Origin: Streptomyces sp. R28
GTDB taxonomy: Bacteria; Actinomycetota; Actinomycetes; Streptomycetales; Streptomycetaceae
Direction of reading: 5' to 3'
Length of the DNA stretch: 64,000 nucleotides
NCBI RefSeq assembly: GCF_041052385.1
Contig: NZ_CP163439.1
Coordinates: 6,189,001 to 6,253,000, forward strand
Below the pieces are notes generated by a model. The model searched no databases. It worked only from the letters and a program-made list of their open reading frames with translations, and was not told the DNA's origin. Both the position numbers and the translations under genes were made by a program. Every line of letters begins with the position of its first letter. The first letter of the stretch is position 1. Of the stretch, positions 1 through 7,504 are shown one piece after another.

Positions 1-937
1 ACAGGTCGCCGGTGTTGAGGGAGACGATGTCGCAGGACAGGGTCGGTCTGATGCCGTGCCGGCGGGCCGCGGCGAAGGCGGGGCGGCCCATGCCCATATT
101 GAGTTCGGTCTCCACCGAGATCGACAGCTTGGCGCCGTGGTCGGCGAGCAGGCGCCACTCGTCGTCGGTGAGGGTGTTGCAGTGCACGTGGACCTGGTCG
201 GGTCCGAGCAGGCCCGCCGCGGCGAATTCGCGTACGCCGCTCGGCAGTGACCACACGCAGCCGGTGTGCGTGACGATCAGCGCGTCCCGTTCGCGGGCGG
301 CGGCGATCTCGGCGCGGGTGGTGTCGAACGGCAGCGTGCCGTACTCGGTGAGCGCCACCCCGAGGGTCAGCAGCGCGTCCCGGCTCGGGAAGTGGGCATC
401 GGCGACGCGCCGGAAGTCCGCCAGGCGCAAGCCGTGGTCGGTGAAGTGCGGCGGCTGGAGCGGGTTCGACTCGAAGAAGCCGTAGCCGAACACCGCGCGG
501 ATTCCCGCGTCCCGCAGCCCGGTGATCGCGGCGTCGGCGTGCTCAGGCGTGTTGTTGCAGTGCGAGAAGTCCAGGATCGTGGTGACACCGGAATTCAAGG
601 CGTCCAGGGCGCCGAGGTGATTGCCTAGGTGAACGTCTTCGGCGAGGTAGGCCGGTGAGACGCCGAGCCGGATGCCGAACAGGTAGTCCGCCAGGGTCCA
701 GTCGGCGCACAGGGCGCGCAGCTGCGTCTGCCAGGTGTGCCGGTGTGTGTCGATCATGCCGGGCGCCACAATGTGCCCCGTGACGTCCACCGTCTCCGCC
801 TCGTCGACGGAGAGGTCCGGTGCCACCGCGGCGATCACACCGTCCTCGATCAGCACGTCGCCGCGGGGCAGACTCCCCAGCTGCGGATCCATGGTCAGGA
901 CAGTGCCGCCGCGCAGCACAACGCGATGCCGAGCCAT
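1..937 (-). CDS. Amidohydrolase (TRZ/ATZ or cytosine-deaminase-like), 3' end cut by window edge
   Basis: The reverse strand reads as one open frame from an ATG at 937 to the window edge (312 codons visible). A GGAG lies about 8 bases upstream of the ATG. The N-terminus is the typical small beta domain of metal-dependent hydrolases (VVLRGGTVLTMD), followed by the metal-binding HxH in DTHRHTW at about residue 64 and by later histidines (VTHTG, VHVHCNT) expected in the TIM barrel. This superfamily hydrolyses amino or amide groups of ring compounds; the substrate cannot be read from the fragment. It is divergent from the LysR gene at 1139, a common regulator-target layout. Confidence 0.85.
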   Translation of the reverse strand, partial: MARHRVVLRGGTVLTMDPQLGSLPRGDVLIEDGVIAAVAPDLSVDEAETVDVTGHIVAPGMIDTHRHTWQTQLRALCADWTLADYLFGIRLGVSPAYLAEDVHLGNHLGALDALNSGVTTILDFSHCNNTPEHADAAITGLRDAGIRAVFGYGFFESNPLQPPHFTDHGLRLADFRRVADAHFPSRDALLTLGVALTEYGTLPFDTTRAEIAAARERDALIVTHTGCVWSLPSGVREFAAAGLLGPDQVHVHCNTLTDDEWRLLADHGAKLSISVETELNMGMGRPAFAAARRHGIRPTLSCDIVSLNTGDL

Positions 938-1029
938 GATGATGACTCCTTCGTCATCCGAGCCACAGAGGCAGTGCCTCCCGTGGACTCACCTCACCAG
1001 AGGAGGAAGCCGGGGATCATCAGCCGAAA

Positions 1030-1042
1030 CGGTTGTGAACCG
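1030..1042. promoter_or_regulatory. Candidate LysR operator
   Basis: The 201-base gap between the amidohydrolase and the divergent LysR gene contains a perfect 5-3-5 inverted repeat, CGGTT-gtg-AACCG. LysR proteins usually bind an imperfect palindrome in the shared promoter region. Position fits this role, but binding is an inference. Confidence 0.35.
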
Positions 1043-1138
1043 GCCGTGACCGAGGTGTTGACGGCCTGGACTCCTCTGACGTAAACGGAAGCACCGGCAG
1101 TGCGGGCGGTACGGAGCGGGAGGCACGGAGGCACAGGC

Positions 1139-2005
1139 ATGGACATCCGGGCGCTCCGCTACGCGGTGACACTGGCGGAGGAACTGCACTTCGGCAGGGC
1201 CGCGCAGCGGCACTACATCAGCCCCCAGCCCTTCGGCCGCCACATCCAGCGGCTGGAACGGGAACTGGGCACCAAGCTCTTCGAACGCACCAGCCGCCGG
1301 GTGACCCTCACCCCTGAGGGCGAGCGGCTGATCGCCGAGGCCCGAGCTTTGCTCGACACCGTGGACTCCCTCACCGAACACCACCGCCGCCGCACCACCG
1401 ACGAAAAACTCCTCACGCTGGGAGTCCTGGGCTTCGGACTCGCCGAACGCTGGCCGGACCTGACTGCGGCGGTGCACGGCCACGATCCCGAAATCGCCTT
1501 CTCCTACGCCGAACTGGACCTGGCCGACCAGTACGAAGCGGTCCGCAGCCACCGGGTCGACGTGGGCATCGTCCAGTACGTCGGCCCCGTCGACGGGCTC
1601 GTCTTCGAGCACGCGCTGACCATGCCCCGAGTCGTGGTCGTCCCCGCCCGCTCCCCTCTCGCCGACGCCGACCGTCTGACCGAGGCCGACGTCAGTGACA
1701 GCCCGTGGCTGCCCACTGCCCTCGCCCATCCCGCGCTCGAAGCATGGTCCGGCCCCGCTGCCGACGGGTCCCACAGCCGCGGCGCCCTGCGCCACCCCGC
1801 CGCCATACCAGGAGCCGTGGCGACAACCGGCCGCATAGCCCTGCACGCCGAAGCCGCCGGCCGCTTCTACCCACACCCGGACGTCCGGTTCGTCCCGCTC
1901 GACGGACCGCCCGTGGAGATCGCCGTCGCCACCCGCGCCGCCGACGACCGCCACGCCATCGCCGCCGTCCGCCACGCCACGCGTCTTCTCGGCGGAGTTC
2001 GGTGA
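1139..2005 (+). CDS. LysR-family transcriptional regulator
   Basis: This 288-residue protein starts with a canonical LysR winged helix-turn-helix (MDIRALRYAVTLAEELHF, then QRLERELGTKLFER, residues about 1-60), followed by a shortened substrate-binding domain. The ATG at 1139 is preferred over an in-frame upstream codon at 1100 because GGAGG precedes it and the HTH begins exactly there. It probably controls the divergent amidohydrolase and itself, with a small molecule as co-inducer. Confidence 0.9.
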   Translation: MDIRALRYAVTLAEELHFGRAAQRHYISPQPFGRHIQRLERELGTKLFERTSRRVTLTPEGERLIAEARALLDTVDSLTEHHRRRTTDEKLLTLGVLGFGLAERWPDLTAAVHGHDPEIAFSYAELDLADQYEAVRSHRVDVGIVQYVGPVDGLVFEHALTMPRVVVVPARSPLADADRLTEADVSDSPWLPTALAHPALEAWSGPAADGSHSRGALRHPAAIPGAVATTGRIALHAEAAGRFYPHPDVRFVPLDGPPVEIAVATRAADDRHAIAAVRHATRLLGGVR

Positions 2006-2207
2006 GTCGGCCAGAAGATCCGCGGGACTCTTCAGCCGGCGAGTGCTGTAGCCGGCTCCGAGAGCGTGGCGCAGGGATCCAACAACGCGGCGTGTGATTG
2101 CAGCCTTGGCCCGACTGGCCGGCCGCGCCGCGAGCCTGGCGGTCTGGGGCGTCCTGGCGCGATTCTCGGCCTCACTTTGCTGGGTGTGCCCTCCAGCGGC
2201 TGTGTGG
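2006..2207. other. Gap between convergent genes
   Basis: About 200 bases separate the convergent LysR and duplicated-domain genes. I searched it for a tRNA, an attachment-site duplicate of the integrase-proximal DNA near 15.5 kb, and a long hairpin, and saw none. Only GC-rich short inverted repeats are present. Confidence 0.5.
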
Positions 2208-2573
2208 CTACTTCGATGCGTCCTCGATGGCCTCGAAGATGTCGGCGTCCGTTTCCTTCTGCCAGTCGGGCAGGTCGGGCCAGTCGGCGACGTAGCCGGG
2301 CTTGGGGTCGTCGAAGTGCTTGTACATCTGGGCGGTCCAGCAAGTGGCGACGAAGCGGCTCTTCTGCTCGCGGGTGAGCCGGGAGGCGTGGCGGTCGCTG
2401 AGGTCGAGGAACTGGCGCACCTGGTCGAACACCGCGTCGGCGGCCTGGCGTTCCCATTCGGGGGTGTCTTCCCAGGGGGTGACGTAGCCGGGCTTGGGTT
2501 CGCCGGGGAAGTGCTTTCGAACGCCGGTGATCCAAGCCTCACGGAACACTCGTGCGCCCTCGATCTGCGACAT
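2208..2573 (-). CDS. Small protein with an internal duplication
   Basis: This 121-residue protein of unknown function is built from two copies of one motif. Residues about 10-52 and 74-116 both run F-x(n)-W-x(n)-K-H-F-x(n)-PKPGYV-xx-W-x-D-x-P-x-W-x(n)-DA-x-x-F. The copies share KHF, PKPGYV and the W-D-P-W pattern, so this is clearly a tandem duplication. The start is the ATG at 2573 (MSQIEGARVF), 15 bases after the XRE stop; longer readings run back into the XRE gene. It is co-transcribed with the XRE-TPR regulator, which suggests a partner or effector role. Confidence 0.75.
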   Translation of the reverse strand: MSQIEGARVFREAWITGVRKHFPGEPKPGYVTPWEDTPEWERQAADAVFDQVRQFLDLSDRHASRLTREQKSRFVATCWTAQMYKHFDDPKPGYVADWPDLPDWQKETDADIFEAIEDASK

Positions 2574-2587
2574 GCCTTCCCCTCTCG

Positions 2588-3844
2588 TCACGTCGTGCAC
2601 AGTGCGTCGATCTCCGCGCCCAGTTCGACCACACGGGTGTCGCGGGCGAGGGGGCCGAGGTCGGTTCGTAGCCCCTGGAGTTTACGGGCGACGTAGCCGG
2701 AGGACGTCGCTCGGGCGAGTTGCAGGGCCTCGCGGCCGTAGTTGAGGACTTGGTCCGGGTCGTGCCGCTTGGCGCCGATGGACGCGAGGTCGGTGAGGAC
2801 GGCGCCGCGGCGCCGGAAGGACTGCCCGGAGGCGAGTACGTCCTGGCTCAAAGCAGTGGTGAGGGCCTTCTCGGCGAGGTCGAGGCGGCCGAGCTGGAGG
2901 TAGCGGGCGCCGCGTTCCTCGGCGAGGCGGGAGCCGTCGAAGCGCAGCCAGCCGCCGTTGTGGAACGGGCCGTTGAGGTCCGTGACCTTCTCCGCCTCGT
3001 CCAAGGCGCGCTCGCAGGCGGACAGGTTCCCGAGTCCGGCATACGCCTCGGCCTGGACGGAGGCGACCCAGTGGCGGGTGGACAGGGAGCTGTCTCCTTG
3101 CCGCGCCACCCTTTCAGCAGCCGAGAGTGCGGTGGCGGCCTCGGCGTAACGCCGTTCGTACAGGTCGACGTATGCGTGTCGTACCAGGGCGCATGCCCAG
3201 AGGTCGTAGGACTTGGCTTCCTTGCTGGCGGAGGCGGCGAGTGTGTAGGAGGCTGCTGCGTCGGTGTAGCGGTTGCCGTCGAAGGCCAGTTCACCGGCGA
3301 GCTGGAAGAGGTCGCCGGCCGCGCTGCACAGGGCCTGGGATTCAGCTGCCGGCTGGCCGTCGAGGGTGTCGTTGAGTGTGGTGAGCTGGTCGCGGACGAC
3401 CGGGTACACGGAGCCCTTGGCGCGGGCGAGTTGATACACCTGCCACAGGTGGACGTTCATGCGCAGGAAGTCCTCCGACATCCCACGGTGGGCTCCGTCG
3501 GTGAGGGCGGCGCTCTCGTCGTCCGGGAGGGCCACCAGGGCGCTGGTGACGGCTATGGCGCGCAGAAACTGGCGTCGGATCATGTCGTCGGGGTCCCCTG
3601 AGCCGTGGTGGTCGCGAGGCGGCGACCCTGCCGACTCCGGACGGGCTGCTTGTGGCTGTCCCACCAAGGTGTCGAGTGCGTCAAGGTCGAGGTGCAGCAG
3701 CTCGGCCAGCCGTGGCCGTAATGGCGGCTGGGGTGTGGTGGTCCGAGTCTCCCAGCGCCCGATCGTGCGCCGGTCGACGCCGAGGGCGTGCGCGAGCTCT
3801 TCCTGACTGTAGCCCAGCGCCCTGCGCCGCTCCGCAAGCCCCAT
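2588..3844 (-). CDS. XRE-family regulator with TPR-like C-terminal domain
   Basis: This 418-residue protein has an N-terminal helix-turn-helix (YSQEELAHALGVDRRTIGRWE, residues about 13-33). A linker follows, then a long alpha-helical region with the A/L/Y-rich spacing of tetratricopeptide repeats. Such XRE-TPR proteins are abundant in Streptomyces and often sit beside small-peptide and biosynthetic genes, where the TPR part senses a ligand or peptide. The internal segment RRQFLRAIAVTSALVAL mimics a Tat signal but is a usual feature of this family. It is divergent from the gene at 4011 and so is the likely controller of the downstream peptide cluster. Confidence 0.85.
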   Translation of the reverse strand: MGLAERRRALGYSQEELAHALGVDRRTIGRWETRTTTPQPPLRPRLAELLHLDLDALDTLVGQPQAARPESAGSPPRDHHGSGDPDDMIRRQFLRAIAVTSALVALPDDESAALTDGAHRGMSEDFLRMNVHLWQVYQLARAKGSVYPVVRDQLTTLNDTLDGQPAAESQALCSAAGDLFQLAGELAFDGNRYTDAAASYTLAASASKEAKSYDLWACALVRHAYVDLYERRYAEAATALSAAERVARQGDSSLSTRHWVASVQAEAYAGLGNLSACERALDEAEKVTDLNGPFHNGGWLRFDGSRLAEERGARYLQLGRLDLAEKALTTALSQDVLASGQSFRRRGAVLTDLASIGAKRHDPDQVLNYGREALQLARATSSGYVARKLQGLRTDLGPLARDTRVVELGAEIDALCTT

Positions 3845-4010
3845 GCCGCCCCCTTTCCACGTTCCCGTCCGTGTCTACCCTGGCGGTGCCGATCTGTCCC
3901 ACGAGTGTCCCAGGACTGCCTCATGGATGCCGTGGTCCGCGCCAACCCACTCCGGTTTCCTGGACGTTGTCAGCCACGACAACGGTGGACACCGGAGAAG
4001 GGGTGCGGGC

Positions 4011-4382
4011 ATGGGAACACAGAGCGCCATGTCGTCCGAGGCGGCGCAGCTCCCGATCGTCCTGGAGGCGGTCAACGAGAGCGTGTCCACGGCGCTTGCC
4101 GTCGGGCTGGCGATGCCCGAGCGCCCAATGATCGACGCGACGACCCGGGACCTGGTCGGCCACCTCAGAGCGCTGATGGCCGAGGACCTCGGCTTCGACG
4201 AGGACCCGGCCGTGCAGGCGCTGTTCCGGGAGGGCTACCGGGTCCTAGACCTGACGCGCCGGCCGACCGCGGAGTCCACCCAATTCGGTGCCTACCAGTA
4301 CATGCGTGAAGTCGGCCTGCTGACCAGGCGCTTCGCCGACGTCTACCGCGAGGCGCAAGAACAGGACGACGCCGATGCCTGA
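4011..4382 (+). CDS. Hypothetical protein, first gene of the divergent operon
   Basis: This is a 123-residue, mostly helical protein with no motif I recognise. The ATG at 4011 is chosen because GGAGAAGG lies just upstream; in-frame codons back to 3843 would run into the XRE promoter. It is divergent from the XRE-TPR regulator and overlaps the next small gene by 8 bases, so it is translationally coupled. The acidic tail (EAQEQDDADA) ends at the overlap. Proteins of this size beside XRE-TPR regulators are common in Streptomyces, but their role is unknown. Confidence 0.7.
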   Translation: MGTQSAMSSEAAQLPIVLEAVNESVSTALAVGLAMPERPMIDATTRDLVGHLRALMAEDLGFDEDPAVQALFREGYRVLDLTRRPTAESTQFGAYQYMREVGLLTRRFADVYREAQEQDDADA

Positions 4383-4521
4383 CGAAGCCCCCACCGATCT
4401 GCCCATGCGCCCGCCCGGAGCGACCCTGCCTGAACAGGAACGGGCACGACGCCTCTTCATCAGTCCACCCGGCCTTCCGCCCTTCGTCCGGCAACCCGAG
4501 AAGGGTCACTGCGAACAATGA
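4375..4521 (+). CDS. Small proline-rich protein, 48 residues
   Basis: An ATG inside the stop region of the preceding gene opens a 48-codon frame rich in Pro, Arg and Glu (begins MPDEAPTDLPMRPP, ends HCEQ). It ends in an ATGA overlap with the next gene. Coupling at both ends, rather than any sequence similarity, is the main support that it is translated. It has no membrane segment and its function is unknown. Confidence 0.55.
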   Translation: MPDEAPTDLPMRPPGATLPEQERARRLFISPPGLPPFVRQPEKGHCEQ

Positions 4522-4646
4522 AGAACAGCCGGCGCAACAACTTGCGCCGTGACCCCTATGGCTGGCGCCAGTGGCTGCTGTCAGCTCTGATCATCGCCTC
4601 CACCGCACCGGTCGCCTGGGCCTTCTGGTACTTCGACCACTCCTAG
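4518..4646 (+). CDS. Small single-pass membrane protein, 42 residues
   Basis: It starts in an ATGA overlap with the 48-residue gene. The sequence has a basic N-terminus (MKNSRRNNLRRD) and one hydrophobic segment (about residues 18-38, WLLSALIIASTAPVAWAFWYF), predicting an N-in single-span membrane peptide. It is the last gene before the hairpin at 4771. It could be a membrane anchor, an immunity peptide or a toxin-like peptide; the sequence does not decide. Confidence 0.6.
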   Translation: MKNSRRNNLRRDPYGWRQWLLSALIIASTAPVAWAFWYFDHS

Positions 4647-4906
4647 CCCTCGACGGGCACTCACTGACCCCCGCTCTAGCTGCGCGAGCCCTCAGGAAGA
4701 CCCGGTTCCCCACCGGGGCGGGCTCAACAACTCCCCAGCGGCCAGAGCGGGATCCCAGCAGGCGGCATCACCGGCGGCACCCTGCCGCCGGGGCAGTCCC
4801 CTCGATGAGCTCCCGTCCCGGTCGCCGGTCTGCCCGCGGCCGGGGCGGGTCCAGGGCTCCGCACTTCGCGGGGCTCGTCCACTCACTCCGTAGGAGAGGA
4901 AAGGCC
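4647..4906. promoter_or_regulatory. Non-coding gap upstream of the peptide gene
   Basis: This 260-base gap holds the hairpin at 4771-4791 and, next to the peptide gene, a strong Shine-Dalgarno run (AGGAGAGGAAAGG, ending 3 bases before the ATG). A dedicated promoter for the peptide gene probably lies between the two, but no clear -10/-35 pair stands out. Confidence 0.4.
4771..4791 (+). terminator. Hairpin closing the small-gene operon
   Basis: A perfect 9-bp stem (CCGGCGGCA / TGCCGCCGG) with a CCC loop lies 125 bases after the membrane-peptide gene and 116 bases before the precursor-like peptide. There is no U-tract, which is usual in Streptomyces. Confidence 0.5.
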
Positions 4907-5023
4907 ATGAACATCGACGAACTGTTCACCGGCGACCTGATCACCGGCGTCCCCAGCATGGACGCGGCGCTGCTCGACAAGATGCCCGGCGGTGGCGACA
5001 ACAACGGCGACCACTGCAGCTGA
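4907..5023 (+). CDS. Candidate RiPP precursor peptide, 38 residues
   Basis: An ATG with an excellent Shine-Dalgarno sequence opens a 38-codon gene. Residues 1-27 are acidic and amphipathic with leader-like character (MNIDELFTGDLITG, then a helix DAALLDKM). Residues 28-38 are GGGDNNGDHCS, glycine-, Asp/Asn- and Cys-containing, as in a core peptide. It sits directly upstream of an asparagine-synthetase-like maturase, separated by a strong hairpin, and has its own strong ribosome site. If Gly28 is the core N-terminus, Asp35 is residue 8, the spacing of a lasso-type macrolactam ring. However, the usual Thr at -2 is absent (Met26) and the tail would be only three residues. Function is inferred from context; no known family is recognised. 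Confidence 0.7.
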   Translation: MNIDELFTGDLITGVPSMDAALLDKMPGGGDNNGDHCS

Positions 5024-5036
5024 TCAGCCCGTGAAC

Positions 5037-5071
5037 GCGGTGGAGCAGGGCCTAGCGCCCTGCTCCACCGC
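5037..5071 (+). terminator. Perfect 15-bp hairpin between peptide and maturase genes
   Basis: Left arm 5037-5051, loop CTAGC, right arm 5057-5071; all 15 pairs are Watson-Crick and GC-rich. It starts 14 bases after the peptide stop and ends 23 bases before the maturase GTG. Such structures in RiPP operons cause partial termination or protect the 3' end, giving excess precursor over enzyme. There is no U-tract. Confidence 0.75.
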
Positions 5072-5093
5072 CCCATGACCGAGGGGGAAGCAG

Positions 5094-6566
5094 GTGCTTT
5101 CGTTTCGTGTGCGTCTGGCCGACACCCGGAGCACAACCTGGCGCTGGGACACAGACCGGTGGGTCAGCGGGCAGAGCTGGATCAGACCCGCTCACGCGGC
5201 TGCTTTGGAAGCCGAGCTTGCGCCGGGCGATGGATCCGGCGTCTGTGCGCTGGTGAGGGAGGACAAGGGCGGGGAGGTCGACTTCACGTCCCTGCTCCTA
5301 CGCCCGGACGAGGTTCAGGTTTCGGCGGGAGTATTCGGCACCGCGCCGCTGTATCTCGTAGCGGTCGGGGAAGACCTGTACGGCTCGTGGGACTTGGCCG
5401 ACCTACGGCCTCACCTGGGACTTGACCGACTCAATCCCCAGGCCGTGGCACGCGCCTTGACCCGCCAGCACCGCTACAGCGCCGACACCCTCTTCGACGG
5501 CGTGTACCGGCTCACGGAACGCGCCACGGCCGTCTTCACGACCGCGGGACTCACGATCCTCTACCCCGAGCCCGCCCAGCACGTACTGGAACCCCGAAGG
5601 CTGCGCCCGGGCGTTGACCCGGTGGACGCGTTCGATGCGCTGCTGACGGAGGTTGCGGCCGGGTGGCGTTCTACGGCCAGCTGCGTCGGCGTCGAGGTGT
5701 CCGGCGGGGCCGACTCGGGCAACGTGGCTCTCTCCACCGCAGCAGCCGGCTTCGGATCCGTCCGCACATTCGGCCTGCTCATGGGCGGCCGGATCGGTCG
5801 CCTTCAGCAAGACCGACGTCGCATGCTGGTGGATCACCTGGGACTGCGGGACACCGCCGAGCCGGCCATGCAGCACCCGCCGTTCGTGCCCGGTGGGGCA
5901 CGGGAGCGCGGATTGCCGCACGACCCGGCAGGAGCCTTCTACCAGGAGGCGTTCGACGTTTTGCGCGGGCACGTGGCCGCCCACGGTTGCGAGGTGGTCT
6001 TCACGGGCGGTGGCGGGGATGAGGTCAATGCCTGCCACTCCCGTACGGGCGCCGAACTCCCCGCGGCAGAGCCCATCCCTTGGCTCGGGGACAAGGCCAT
6101 CGAGGCCCTGGCCCAGGTGGACGAGAACCTCGCCCCCATCCCCGTGCTCCCGGTGCCAACGCTCATGGCCTTCGGCCTGCACAACCCGGCCTACCTGAGA
6201 CTCGGAATCTGGCCGGTGGCTCCGCTCGTCCACCCCCGAATCGTCCGCTTCATGGAGCAACTGCCACACGAGCACAAGGAGGGCAAGGCGATGTTCCGCG
6301 ACCGTCTGCGGCGTGCCGGACTGCCCGAGTCCGTCGCGGCCCCGACCGAACCGGAGAACTTCCTCGCGGTCATGGAGTCGGGCCTGCGCAGTTACGGCCT
6401 TCCCCTCCTGGACGACATGCTCCGCGAGTCACTGCTGGTGGACCTCGGCTACGTTGATCCCGTCGCCCTGGCCCGAGCCCGGGAGCACGCCGAGCGAGCC
6501 CCCGTGGTGCCAGACTTGCTGTGCGACACACTCGCCCTGGAAGTCGGACTCCGGAGCCTTGCATGA
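5094..6566 (+). CDS. Asparagine-synthetase-like ATP-dependent ligase (putative peptide cyclase/amidase)
   Basis: This 490-residue protein is of the asparagine synthetase B / lasso-peptide cyclase / beta-lactam synthetase type. The C-terminal half has the ATP-pyrophosphatase loop SGGADS (residues 203-208) and the second motif GGGGDE (about 302-307). The N-terminal half is a degenerate class II glutaminase domain: the protein begins MLSFRV, so the catalytic Cys2 is absent and glutamine hydrolysis is not expected. Such proteins adenylate a carboxylate that is then attacked by an amine. The GTG start follows AGGGGGAAG. No lasso leader protease (B protein) is nearby, so a canonical lasso pathway is incomplete. 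Head-to-side-chain macrolactam formation or amidation of the upstream peptide is inferred. Confidence 0.8.
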   Translation: MLSFRVRLADTRSTTWRWDTDRWVSGQSWIRPAHAAALEAELAPGDGSGVCALVREDKGGEVDFTSLLLRPDEVQVSAGVFGTAPLYLVAVGEDLYGSWDLADLRPHLGLDRLNPQAVARALTRQHRYSADTLFDGVYRLTERATAVFTTAGLTILYPEPAQHVLEPRRLRPGVDPVDAFDALLTEVAAGWRSTASCVGVEVSGGADSGNVALSTAAAGFGSVRTFGLLMGGRIGRLQQDRRRMLVDHLGLRDTAEPAMQHPPFVPGGARERGLPHDPAGAFYQEAFDVLRGHVAAHGCEVVFTGGGGDEVNACHSRTGAELPAAEPIPWLGDKAIEALAQVDENLAPIPVLPVPTLMAFGLHNPAYLRLGIWPVAPLVHPRIVRFMEQLPHEHKEGKAMFRDRLRRAGLPESVAAPTEPENFLAVMESGLRSYGLPLLDDMLRESLLVDLGYVDPVALARAREHAERAPVVPDLLCDTLALEVGLRSLA

Positions 6567-7312
6567 GCAGCCTGGACATCGTGGAGGCAGAACGCCTCGA
6601 TGCGTCGAACCTCTTCTACCGGGACCCCACGCTGTACGACCACGTGCAGGCCGACAGCGACAGCGCGAGCCTCTGCCGAGAACTCATCGACCGGCACTAC
6701 CCCGAAGCCCGCACACTGCTGGACTTCGGCTGCGGCACCGGCAGGGACCTGGAACTGCTCGCCCAGCGCTTCGACTGCATCGGCGTCGATCTCCAGCCCG
6801 GCCTGGTCGACTACGCACGCCGCACGCACCCCGACCTCGACGTCCGAGTCGGGGACATGCGCACCGTCCGACTCGGCCACACCGCCGACGTCCTGGGGTG
6901 CCTGGGCAACTCGCTCGCCTACGTGCACGACAACGCTGACGTCCGGGCAGCGTTCCAGACCTTCGCCGCACACGCGCACCCGGGCACCCTGCTCGTCCTG
7001 TGCTCCCCGGTAGCCCCGATCGAGTCTCCGAGCCCTCAACATGCCCGCGTAGAGACCCCCCGCGGGGCCGCCACGGTGACCATCAGCTACCAGTGGGACC
7101 TGCGGACACAGATCAACACCATGCGCCGACACTGGGTGTTCGACTCGGGGGAGGAGTGCCACGATGCCATCCGGCGGCGTGTTCTCGGCCCTCGCGAACT
7201 GGAGCTGCACGCGCTCCTCGCCGGTTTCGAGGTCCTTGAGATTGTCAACGAAACCGGCGAACTGCCTGTCCTGGGTCCAGGCGCCTACACGGCGGCTCGC
7301 TATCAGGGGTGA
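6563..7312 (+). CDS. Class I SAM-dependent methyltransferase
   Basis: This 249-residue protein has SAM motif I LLDFGCGTGRD (residues 52-62), the acidic strand-2 end (IGVDLQPGLV) and GDMR (motif II region). It starts in an ATGA overlap with the ligase stop, so the two are translationally coupled and probably act on the same substrate. The C-terminal beta-rich part (TVTISYQWD, MRRHWVFDSG) resembles small-molecule or peptide N/O-methyltransferases. A carboxyl, amino or side-chain target on the upstream peptide is possible; the sequence does not decide. Confidence 0.85.
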   Translation: MSSLDIVEAERLDASNLFYRDPTLYDHVQADSDSASLCRELIDRHYPEARTLLDFGCGTGRDLELLAQRFDCIGVDLQPGLVDYARRTHPDLDVRVGDMRTVRLGHTADVLGCLGNSLAYVHDNADVRAAFQTFAAHAHPGTLLVLCSPVAPIESPSPQHARVETPRGAATVTISYQWDLRTQINTMRRHWVFDSGEECHDAIRRRVLGPRELELHALLAGFEVLEIVNETGELPVLGPGAYTAARYQG

Positions 7313-7504
7313 GGCTCCGGCCAATGCTGCTGCGGCATGGCGAGTTGGGCCATCGCCTGAAAGCCGAGGACTCCGCTTGATCGGCAGGCGGTTGCTCGCT
7401 GACCTCGACTGGGCAGCATGGCGGGAAGGAATCGGGGTCGCCCTCCAGCACGTGCTGAATCCCCAGCCGCACAGCATCGAGGGCATCCGGAAGGACCAGC
7501 AGGG
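7313..7504 (+). other. 192-base gap with possible gene remnant
   Basis: The gap between the methyltransferase and YdcF genes holds an 18-codon frame at 7324 beginning MLLRHGE. It also holds a second frame (from about TTG 7377) that ends in an ATGA overlap with the YdcF start and reads like protein (RRLLADLDWAAWREGIGVA). LLRHGE is the signature of histidine phosphatases, so this may be debris of a deleted phosphatase gene, or chance. No strong ribosome site supports either frame. Confidence 0.3.

Noticed and set aside
4571-4906. In-frame extension of the precursor peptide to 150 codons
   Set aside because: The upstream part is low-complexity, crosses the hairpin at 4771-4791 and lacks a ribosome site, while a very strong Shine-Dalgarno sequence precedes the ATG at 4907.
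4907-6566. Calling the locus a canonical lasso-peptide cluster
   Set aside because: No leader-binding/protease B protein, no Thr at -2 and a three-residue tail; only the cyclase-like enzyme and an Asp at position 8 fit.
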